From Mortierella alpina (taxonomy: Eukaryota > Mortierellomycota > Mortierellomycetes > Mortierellales > Mortierellaceae), in the NCBI GenBank assembly GCA_029449245.1, contig JANATF010000018.1, positions 473,589 to 537,588 on the forward strand: a stretch of 64,000 nucleotides of DNA, written 5' to 3'. Position numbers and translations under genes: made by a program. Below the pieces are notes generated by a model that searched no databases, had not been told where the DNA came from, and saw only the letters and a list, made by a program, of their open reading frames with translations. Positions 28,854 through 38,094 of this stretch are shown one piece after another; the stretch's first letter is position 1; each line of letters begins with the position of its first letter.

Positions 28854-31800
28854 TTACGCTCGCCTTCGTCGCATCTGAGCGATTGGCCGATTATGATGCT
28901 GGAGAATCAGCTGTGGTTGTTGGGGCTGCTGCTGCTGTTGCTGGAGATGCTGCTGCTGCTTCTGCTGCTGTAGCTGGAGATGTTGATCCTGCTGCAGGTT
29001 TGGTCGCTGCTGGTTCTGACTCTGATAATGCAGCTGAGGCTGGGGCTGGGGCTGCTGCTGCTGGTCAAGCTGATGCTGCTGCCGGTGAAGCTCATGTTGC
29101 TGCTGGTGAAGTTGCTGCTTCTGCTGGTGCAGTTGCTGCTGCTGCTGGTGCAGTTGCTGCTGCTGCTGATGCAGTTGCTGCTGCTGCTGATGCAGTTGCT
29201 GCTGCTGAAAGTCCTGCGGTAGGCCTTGTTGCTGTTTCTGCCTCTGGTATTGCAGCTGTTGTTGTTGGTGAGGATGCAGCAGCTGAAGGTACTGCTTCTG
29301 CTGCTGAAACTGTTGCTGCTGCCGCTGAAGTTCATGCTGCTGCTTCTCAAGTTGCTGCTTCTGGTTCTGGAGCTGCTGCTCTTGTTGTTGAAGTTGCTGC
29401 TGCTGTTTCTGCATATGCTGCTGCTGGTTCTTCTGCTGTGGCTGCCTCTTATACTGCTGCTTAAGTTGTTGCTGCTGGTTCTGAAGTCGCTGCAGCTGCT
29501 GCTGTAGGTGCTGTTGCTGCTGCCGAAGTTGCTGCTGCTGCTGCTGCACATGCTGCTGCTGCTGCTGGTTCTGCTGCTGTTGCTGGTCATGCTGCTGTTG
29601 CTGGACATGCTGCTGCTGCTGTTGCTGCTGCTGCTGTTGCTGCTGCTGCTGTTGCTGCTGCTGCTGTTGCTGCTGCTGCTGTTGCTGCTGCTGCTGTTGC
29701 TGTTGGATTTGATGTTGCTGCTGGACATGAAACTGCTGTTGGATATGCTGCTGCTGCTGTTGCTGTACATGCTGCTGCTGTTGGATTTCATGTTGCTGCT
29801 GGACATGCACCTGCTGTTGGATATGCTGCTGCTGCTGTTGAACTTGTTGCTGCTGCTGCCGTTGGATATGCTGCTGCTGCTGTTGCTGTACATGCTGCTG
29901 CTGTTGAACTTGTTGCTGCTGCTGCCGTTGGATATGCTGCTGCTGCTGTTGCTGTACATGCTGCTGCTGTTGGATTTGATGTTGCTGCTGGACATGCAAC
30001 TGCTGTTGGATATGCTGCTGCTGCTGTTGCTGTACATGCTGCTGCTGTTGGATTTGATGTTGCTGCTTGACATGCAACTGCTGTTGGATATGCTGCTGCT
30101 GCTGTTGCTGTACATGCTGCTGCTGCTGTTGCTGTACATGCTGCTGCTGCTGTTGCTGTACATGCTGCTGCTGTTGGATTTGATGTTGCTGCTGGACATG
30201 CACCTGCTGTTGGATTTGTTGCTGCTGCTGTTGCTGTACGTGCTGCTGCTGTTGAATTTGTTGTTGCTGCTGGACATGCAACTGCTGCTGAAGATGCTGC
30301 TGCTGATGTTGGACATGCAACTGCTGTTGGATTTGATGTTGCTGCTGGACATGCGCCTGCTGTTGCATTTGTTGCTGCTGCTGTTGCTGTACGTGCTGCT
30401 GCTGTTGAATTTGTTGTTGCTGCTGGACATGCAACTGCTGCTGAAGATGCTGCTGCTGATGTTGGACATGCAACTGCTGTTGGATTTGATGTTGCTGCTG
30501 GACATGCGCCTGCTGTTGCATTTGTTGCTGCTGCTGTTGCTGTACGTGCTGCTGCTGTTGCTGTACGTGCTGCTGCTGTTGAATTTGTTGTTGCTGCTGG
30601 ACATGCAACTGCTGCTGAAGATGCTGCTGCTGATGTTGGACATGCAACTGCTGTTGGATTTGATGTTGCTGCTGGACATGCACCTGCTGTTGGATTTGTT
30701 GCTGCTGCTGTTGCTGTACGTGCTGCTGCTGTTGAATTTGTTGTTGCTGCTGGACATGCAACTGCTGCTGAAGATGCTGCTGCTGATGTTGGACATGTAA
30801 CTGCTGTTGAATTTGTTGCTGCTGCTGCCACTGGACATGCTGCTGCTGTTGGATTTGCTGTTGCTGCAGGACATGCGACTGCTGTTGGATTTGTTGTTGC
30901 TGCTGTTGGACTTGTTGCTGCTGCTGCGGTTGGACATGCTGCTGTGTCTGCTGCTGGACATGCTGCTGTGTCTGCTGTTGCTGGAAAGGCTGCTGCTGCT
31001 GCTTTTGGAGTTGCTGCTGCTGCGGTTGGATATGCTGCTGTGTCTGCTTCTGAACATTCTGCTGTGTCTGCTGCTGGACATGCTGCTGTGTCTGCTGTTG
31101 CTGGAAAGGCTGCTGCTGCTGCTGCTGTTGGAGTTGCTCCCGCTGCTGTGGCTGGACGTGCTGCTGCTGCTGTTGCTGCTGTTGGAGTTGCGCCCGCTGC
31201 TGTGGCTGGACGTGCTGCTGCTGTTGGATTTGCTGCTGCGGCTGCTGCGGATGGACATGCTGCTGTGTCTGCTGCTGGACATGCTGCTGTGTCTGCTGCT
31301 GGACATGGTGCTGTGTCTGCTGCTGGACATGGTGCTGTGTCTGCTGTTGCTGGACTGGCTGCTGCTGTTGGACATGCTGCTGCCGCGGTTGGACATACTG
31401 CTGCGGTTGGGTTTGCTGCTGCTGCTGCTGTGGTTGTTGTTGTGGCACCTGTACGGGTTTCTCTGACTGGCTCGCTGCCGTTACCTTGCTATTGTCATCC
31501 AACTTCTGCAGTGCTTTCTCCTCCGCCTCGTTGTCCTTGTCCTTGTCCTTGTGCTTGTCCTCGTAGGCATCGCTGTCTCTCTGCTTTGGCAGTTCCAGAT
31601 TCATGTGCTCTTCCTTCGCCTTTTCCTGGCTCAAGAGGTGACAGGTAGGCGTGATATCTGGGATCGGTGGTCCTGGCCTGGGGACGTCACAGCGATCGCA
31701 TTTGGAGGAGAGAACGCTGGTTCGCTGACCACATATGGGACACCGCCAGGTCTCGAGAACGAGCGGCCTGTAATCGTCAGGGGAAGCCCATGCGAGCACC

Positions 31801-34037
31801 TCGGCCAAGTTGGGGTGGTACAGTCTTGTGCGCCTGCCGTACTGGAGGGTAGGGTATATTTGGGGCGGCAGTCTGTAGCTTGGAACGCAATGATATTCAG
31901 GATATCGCGACAGCTGTCCGTCCTGTGGCGATTCTTGTCCAGCCTGACTTAAAGCCTGCGACGGTAGGGTTTGCTGCTGCGTGTTCGTGATCCCATGAGC
32001 GACGGCTGACCCGCCATTACTGACAATATCCCCGTGCTCTTCTTGCCGAGCGTTACGCTTAACCTAAAAAGGTGAGCAGAAGTGTTAGACACATGCATCT
32101 GTAAAAGCACTCTCACTACCAAAAGTGATGTTGTGGTGTCGTTGGTCTACATCAAAAGAAGCATACTAATATATGAATATCTGTTCATCATGAACTAGGA
32201 AGAAAAGCGAGAGAGGAAACACCAGCGCACTTACAAGTTGATCGTGGGAACGACTAACGGACGCGCAAGACTGGGGGAAGGATCAACTCCAAAAAGGGAT
32301 TCACTCTATGAGAGAATGACTACTTAAAGGTAAGTGTTTCTGTCTCAAGGAGATAACAAATATGAACTAACTCATGAGTAACTTACTATGAGGACCGGTG
32401 GGGAACGCTGGTCCACAAGAAGACTCTGAGAGAAGAAGGGAAGCAAAACTAGTATGTATCTAATAAAATAATACGACCCACAGCGGGTAAGGACTCGTCA
32501 GCTCAAAGGGCTCGCTCTTGATTCCTGTGCAAGAATATTGGCCAAAGTGGTCTGCAACGCGCTCCATTCTTGGTCGCTAAGGCAACATGATTATTACCTA
32601 GCGGTCGCTGCGGTGATAGCAGCAGCGGAGGGGCAGGAGGGACAAAGATGGCTTCTAACAGATTGCGTACGGACAGGTGGAATGGAAATAGAGGGGAAAC
32701 CCGTCTCTACTCTTGCTCAGCTCTCGCTGTTGGCGGGCAAAGCTATGGTAGAGTAGCGTCTCTCGCGTGGGGACAGCCAGTGTGTGTGGGTTTGATCGTG
32801 GAGGTTCGATATGAATGAATGTTTCAGCAGCAGTTGTGGCAAAATATGACAAGGCAAATCTTTGGGAGGGAAACAGACCACGAACCAAGGTTCGGGGTCG
32901 GTGCTCTTTTTATTTCACAGAAATCATTCAAGGCAACAGGGCGGTGCAGTACGTGCCACCACCTGGGCATTCATGTTGCCAAAGTACTACAAATCAAAAG
33001 CAAGAAAGAGAGGACATCGCATTTGCTACACCACAATGTCGATGAAAATCACTACGTACCCGTTCCTCCTCTTCGTCCGAATCAAGGGCCGAGAATCGGC
33101 CGGGAATGTAACGCACCCCGTGGCATGGAGTTACTTTAGGATGGATATCCTGATCATATTGCGAGGTGTGCTGGTCGTGCTCCTGTTGTGAACGGTGGGA
33201 GGATGGATGTGCAGGTATAGTGTTGGAGGTTGGTACCGACATCTCCTTGTGTGGGGTTTGATGAGGACCTGCGGCAGGATGGCTCTTCTTCCGAAGTTTC
33301 TTTTTCACACCTGCGGCACGATGACCCCTCTTCCGAAGATTCTTTTTCACAGCTGCTTCGTGCTTGCCATCCTCGACTCTCGAATCCGCAGCGTGATTAC
33401 TCATGTGTCCGTTATCAACACCATGATTATGGCGCCTACGATGGTCTCGATTGTTGGGCTGAACGGTATCATGGGGCTTTGTGTTAGGTTTATCGGACGC
33501 CGTCTCGTTTTCAAGGGCATTCTAGTGACAGAGGCAGAGGAACAATCAAAACACGTTAGTTACGGCGTTAGCCACGATCTTAGTCTCCCCGAAGTCATAG
33601 TCACTCTACGTGTGCCAGACAACGTCTACATTTGCAGCACGGCTTGTTCGGCGTCTGTGATCTTACCTTGAGATGCTCCTCGGGCGCAATCTCATGCTCT
33701 ACGATCCCCAGCCAAGCCAGTGACTGTTTCATGTAGCGCACGACTATTTCTGGGATATCCTACGCATCCAATGGTTACGAAATCAAAGAGTAAATATGGA
33801 GGATTAGAGAGAGGGGAGCTGAGCTTCTGGTGCGGTATTGTATTGAGATGCATGGCTTGCGTCTTCTCCAGGCTGATAGGACGCGCGCACAGGAATCATA
33901 CTTTTGCGCATAAAATACAGGTGCAAGCGAGCCAGCCTACAAGAGGGACGGAATGGGGTTGGTCTTACCTTGAAGCCTCTGCGGTGTCGTGGTTGGCCGG
34001 GATAGGGTTGAAAACGGTCTTCCCTGGCGCGATCCAT
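28854..34037 (-). CDS. Gln-rich zinc-ribbon protein (four exons; mobile element in intron 3)
   Basis: Proposed minus-strand exons 34037-33969, 33759-33667, 33521-33060 and 32063-28854, all phase 0 with GT-AG junctions (donors GTAAGA, GTAAGA, GTACGT), 1277 residues. Start MDRAREDRFQPYP; exon 2 codes DIPEIVVRYMKQSLAWLG; exon 3 has a His/Arg/Lys-rich region with repeated HRAAGVKKKLRK-like units and ends in LDSDEEEER. Exon 4 opens with VKRNARQEEHGD, then a zinc ribbon-like CPICGQ...CDRCD, an acidic/Lys stretch, and about 800 residues dominated by Gln with HVQ/IQQQ repeats, ending MRRRRA. Intron 3 is 996 bp because of a 904-bp insertion; without it, it would be 88 bp. The function is unknown; long polyQ with a zinc ribbon suggests a transcription-related or condensate-forming protein (inference). 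Confidence 0.7.
28905..31440 (-). repeat. CAG/CAA-rich coding tandem repeats (polyQ)
   Basis: Nested repeats within exon 4: a nearly pure Gln run (about 29585-29704) and a higher-order unit around HVQQQQQIQQQ of about 100-190 bp, duplicated several times (30170-30790). Frames on the opposite strand (poly-Leu, poly-Ala) are by-products. Confidence 0.9.
32132..33035 (+). mobile_element. TGTGG-family non-coding element, copy C (904 bp), in an intron
   Basis: Ends TGTGGTGTCG and CTACACCACA; flanked on both sides by ATGT (32128-32131 and 33036-33039), a 4-bp target duplication. Only one copy of the internal 24-bp unit, as in copy D. Inserted between donor and acceptor of intron 3 of the Gln-rich gene, antisense to it. 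Confidence 0.88.
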
Positions 34038-34082
34038 AGTCGAGGATGATGGAAAGGGCCGGGTTACTGTGAGTGAAGAATC

Positions 34083-34245
34083 GATTGAGTCCGTAAGTGA
34101 GCAGCTGAGCGAGTGAATAAGACGGTGAGTGAGTGAATGAATGAGTTGGTGCTGTTCTGAGTGAGTGAGCAAGAGAGTGCGTGAGTGAGTGAGTGAGTGA
34201 GTGAGTGAGTGAGTGAGTGAGTGAGTGAGTGAGGGAGTGAGGGAG
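34083..34245. repeat. GAGT tetranucleotide microsatellite
   Basis: Imperfect at 34083-34180, then a clean run of GTGA units to about 34240. Lies just upstream of the Gln-rich gene start (5' UTR or promoter). Confidence 0.9.
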
Positions 34246-34339
34246 GAAAGAAGGGGAAACAAGACGCGGAAATGGGGGACGAAATTGTCTTGTTTTTTTT
34301 CGATGGAGGTTGGAGGTGGAGAATGCGAGGAACATTAAA

Positions 34340-34510
34340 ATAAAATGACGCGCGCGTGTTTTTTTTTAAAAAAAAATGATACGCGCTTTTGTTTTTGAAA
34401 AAAAAAATGATACGCGTTTTTTGTTTTTGAAAAATCTTTGAAAATGGTATCGCGTACTTTTTGTTTTTGAAAATCTTGAAAATGATAACGCGTCTTTTTG
34501 AAAACGAGAA
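34340..34510. promoter_or_regulatory. Tandem ACGCG-containing repeats between divergent genes
   Basis: Five degenerate copies of a 30-45 bp unit of the form ATGATACGCG, T-run, GTTTTTGAAAA. ACGCG occurs at 34348, 34381, 34412 and 34488 (the last two are ACGCGT), with CGCGT at about 34451. ACGCG(T) is the MBF cell-cycle box of fungi, so clustered MBF sites are possible. A simple tandem expansion is the alternative. Confidence 0.45.
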
Positions 34511-34571
34511 CGTATTTGGTTTCAATTCCTATGCCCGTCGCTGCCCTGCGCATGCGGAGGTCTCTGCCACA

Positions 34572-34784
34572 ATGACATCTACCAAAACACCATCCCCCCT
34601 TCAGATCCCTCACATTCTCACAGCAGTGGAGTGCGCAGGCATCCTTTATACATTTCTGAACCAGAGTGGGTATTTTGAAAAAAGAGTCTTGGACTTTACA
34701 GACTACCACCGCGAAGGGCACACACTTAAGCAGCTGCCACCCCGGTCGCTCGAGTCACACAACAGAAACTGCGGAAAGGAATGA
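34572..34784 (+). CDS. Short protein, possibly a truncated F-box-like N-terminus
   Basis: 70 residues from an ATG in good context: MTSTKTPSPLQIPHILTAVE, then GILYTFLNQSGYFEKRVLDF. The opening (Ser/Thr, PLQIPHIL, FLNQ) recalls how F-box genes of Mortierella-like fungi begin, but the rest is missing. Right after the stop the DNA becomes a minisatellite, so this is probably a truncated gene. Confidence 0.3.
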   Translation: MTSTKTPSPLQIPHILTAVECAGILYTFLNQSGYFEKRVLDFTDYHREGHTLKQLPPRSLESHNRNCGKE

Positions 34785-34805
34785 GTGAAAACCCAGCAAC
34801 GGAGA

Positions 34806-34972
34806 AAAGCAATGGAAGAATGTAACGGAGGAAAGCAATGGAGTTATGCAATGGAGGAAAGCAATGGAGGAAAGCATTGGAGGAAAGCATTGGAGGAATG
34901 CAATGGAGGAATGCAATGGAGGAATGCAATGGAGGAATGCAATGGAGGAATGCAATGGAGGAATGCAAAGGA
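34806..34972 (+). repeat. 13-bp minisatellite
   Basis: About 12 units of AATGCAATGGAGG and variants (AAAGCAATGGAGG, AAAGCATTGGAGG). Confidence 0.9.
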
Positions 34973-34984
34973 GCAAAAAACACC

Positions 34985-35400
34985 CGCTAATGGGGGAATG
35001 CAGACCTCTCTTTCACCACGAATTGTCAATACGGTGCTGCCACCACGCATCATCATTGCCAAGGGCCACTTACCAGCGAACGTGTATGTTATGATGGAGA
35101 AATGAGGAAGGACAGCAAGGAGAAGAACCGCAGGGTCCAGGAGGACTTATTTTATGTCAATAATTTCTGCGTTTGGCAGCCACAGGGCACTTGTGTGGCT
35201 TTCAGTGCAGGTCATATGAAGGATGGGTCGCTCGCTCAGCCGTGAACCAGCCTTTGGCCTTCATTATATACCACGCCCACGATTTTGACAAAGAGTACGA
35301 TGCAGGCAACCTGAATCCAGGATCGGAAAGGGATGTCTTTCATAGGTTAGTACGCCAAGATCAGCAGGATATTACCTGTAAGACCCGTGGCAGTGTCTAA
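34985..35400 (+). pseudogene. Decayed sequence related to the 2.3-kb tandem unit at the right end
   Basis: Collinear, diverged similarity to about 61097-61480: shared words include CACTTACCAG, GGTCCAGGAGG, GCACTTG, GTGCAGG...CATAT and GTGAACC. In the tandem unit this stretch begins with a plausible exon end (MAASLLLDIINTKSHLPEKL then GTGAGT). Here the frame is broken. Confidence 0.45.
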
Positions 35401-35535
35401 ACGGTCGCCAGCAGCCAAAACAAAACAAGCAAATTGGCAATGAGGAGCGAAAGAGCTGCAGATATTTCAAGGACGAATGTCAAGGGCGCAGCTCGACGAA
35501 GGAGTGAATGAGAGTGGAATTGGAGGAGATGGCGG

Positions 35536-36258
35536 TGTGGTGTAGCAAATGCGATGTCCTCTCTTTCTCGCTTTTGATTTGTAGTACTTTGGCAACATGA
35601 ATGCCCAGGTGGTGGCACGTACTGCACCGCCCTGTTGCCTTGAATGATTTCTGTGAAATAAAAAGAGCACCGACCCCGAACCTTGGTTCGTGGTCTGTTT
35701 CCCTCCCAAAGATTTGCCTTGTCATATTTGCCACAACCGCTGCTGAAACATTCATTCATATCGAACCTCCACGATCAAACCCACACACACTGGCTGTCCC
35801 CACGCGAGAGACGCTACTCTACCATAGCTTTGCCCGCCAACAGCGAGAGCTGAGCAAGAGTAGAGACGGGTTTCCCCTCCATTTCCATTCCACCTGTCCG
35901 TACGCAATCTGTTAGAAGCCATCTTTGTCCCTCCTGGCCCTCCGCTGCTGCTATCACCGCAGCGACCGCTAGGTAATAATCATATTGCCTTAGCGACCAA
36001 GAATGGAGCGCGTTGCAGACCACTTTGGCCAATATTCTTGCACAGGAATCAAGAGCGAGCCCTTTGAGCTGACGAGTCCTTACTCGCTGTGGGTCGTCTT
36101 ATTATATTAGATACGTACTAGTTTTGCTTCCCTTCTTCTCTAAGAGTCTTCTTGTGGACCAGCGTTCCCCACCGGTCCTTATAGTAAGTTACTCATGAGT
36201 TAGTTCATATTTGTTATCTCCTTGAGACAGAAACACTTACCTTTAAATAGTCATTCTC
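35536..36258 (-). mobile_element. TGTGG-family element, copy D (723 bp, truncated)
   Basis: Minus orientation; begins at the 3' end of the element (plus-strand TGTGGTGTAGC) and is cut at 36258 by the 100-bp LTR, losing about 180 bp of its 5' end. Single 24-bp unit, closest to copy C. Confidence 0.8.
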
Positions 36259-36358
36259 TGTAGCAGGGGTCAGGTCAAGTAGGTGGAAAAGGAATGTATT
36301 TACAGGTATCGTACTACTCTGCTCTATATAGTCGTTGTGACTGGACACTACTGTTACA
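36259..36358 (-). repeat. 100-bp LTR (3')
   Basis: Minus strand TGTAACAGTAG...CCCTGCTACA with TATATAG. Same as 47282-47381 except two transitions; a more diverged copy is at 53784-53883. Confidence 0.8.
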
Positions 36359-37343
36359 GTACCGGTGCTTTGCTGATGGCGTCCTTGAGAGCGGTGAAGG
36401 CGTGTTCCTTGTCAGGGTCCCAAGAGAATGGCACGCCCTTACCTAAGAGACCAGTCAACGGTAATGCGATGTCAGCAAATCCATCAATATACTGTTGGTA
36501 AAATTGAGCGAGGCCAATGAATTGTTGCACATCCTTCTGCTTGCTAGGTCGAGGCCACTCGCGAATGGCGCGGACGAGGCCAGCGTTGGTGTGGATCCCG
36601 TCCTTAGAGATTACGTGTCCCAAAAACTCCGTCTCTTCCTGCATGAACGAACACTTGCTCAGTTTGACGTAGAGTCCGTGTTTGCGCAGAAGGGTCAGCG
36701 CACTCCTGATGTGGTCCAGGTGTTCCTCCTTTGTTTTCGAGTAGATCAGAATGTCATCGAGGTAAATGACCACCCATTTGTCGAGGATCGGGTCGAACAC
36801 GTTAAACATCATGTTTGAAAAAGAGGCAGGAGAATTAGTCAGCCCGAAAGGGACAACGTTAAACTCAAAGTGACCGTAGCGACAGCGAAAGGCGGTTTTG
36901 TGTGTGTGTGGGTCATAAACGCGCTGTTGGTGGTACCCAGAGAGGAGATCAAGTTTGGTAAAAAACTGCGCGCCGCGAAAGCGGTCGATGAGCTCGTCAA
37001 TGCGGGGGAGGGGATGGCGGTTCTTTCGGGTGATTCTGTTCAGGCCGCGGTAGTCCACACACATGCGTAACGATCCATCCTTCTTTTTGACAAAAAGGAC
37101 AGGTGCTCCGTATGGCGAGGTGCTAGGTTTGATGAACTTCTTTTTCAGCAATTCGTCCAACTGCTTCCTGAGCTCATCGAGTTCCGCAATGGAGAGACGA
37201 ATGACTGGTCGGACAGGGGGGTCGGCGGTGGGATCAGTTTCGGTTTTCATTGCATCGCCTCGGTGTGGTGGGAGACCATCAGGGAGGGAGGTGGGGAAGA
37301 CGTCGCGAAACTCGTCGAGTATGGGGAGGACTTCGTCAGGAAC
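36359..37343 (-). pseudogene. Ty3/Gypsy reverse transcriptase (3' part of pol missing)
   Basis: Frame reads [13 protein letters not shown]-like linker, [70 protein letters not shown] and the YLDDILIY active-site box (catalytic Asp pair), then the thumb, and stops being pol at SKAPVL where the LTR begins. Joined to the protease at 44650 if the nested element is removed. Confidence 0.85.
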
Positions 37344-37348
37344 AGGAG

Positions 37349-37559
37349 TGTCATGTCCTAGTCGGTGTGGGGCTCAGGGACTGTGTACCTGAGTCGCACC
37401 TCCCTTTTTATTTCTACAAGAACCAAATATCTACTGTGACGTGATCATGGGGCCCGATATAAGGGCTCCATGAGCGCGGATCAAAATAAACCCCCTCTTT
37501 GTTCTCGTTGACTTCAGTACCTAGTAAGTTAGTATCTCATAATCATATAGAATATCACA
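37349..37559 (+). repeat. 5' LTR of nested element
   Basis: TGTCATGTCC...AATATCACA, with GATATAAGGG as TATA-like box and AATAAACC as poly(A) signal. Confidence 0.9.
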
Positions 37560-38094
37560 TTTTTTTCAACGTACTCGAAGAGAAAGTTGCATCCATCCAT
37601 TGTCATCTGTCATCCATCATCGATCCTGTTTGATCCATCCTTGTGAACATTATCCTGATCGATTGATTGGTATCCAATTGGGACCTTTACTCTCAGTCCG
37701 TCATACTCTTGCTGTTGTTCCTGATCGTGAGGTTTCCTGCAGATATCAGTCTCTGATAGCAGAACCATAGCCGATCTTCCAGCATCGTAGTTTGATTCGC
37801 TCTGGCCTTTTCCTTTGCGAACAAACATTGTAAAACAACACTCGTTCCACTTGTGTTTGTGTTTGCGTTGGTAGTATCCTCGTACTGTAACAACTCCCAG
37901 TTGTGTACTGAGTGCTCCATCGCTGCCAGTGAGCTGATTAACGACGATTATTGTCCGTCTTAATCGTCCTGGCTTGATATTTCTCTGGGCCTTTTCCTAG
38001 AACTGAAATATTGGATCTGTTAGGAGGAAGTCCCTAACAATCGTAGTTGATCTGTACATACTAGTTCGGTCAGCAATCCAATCTACCTTCCACT

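Noticed and set aside
28883-31648. Long poly-Ala, poly-Leu and poly-Ser frames
   Set aside because: Shadows of the CAG/CAA repeats; only the minus-strand polyQ frame has flanking non-repeat protein and splice sites.
32994-33059. Gln-rich gene exon 3 reading on into the TGTGG element
   Set aside because: A strong GTACGT donor at 33059 and matching-phase acceptor at 32064 keep the element intronic.
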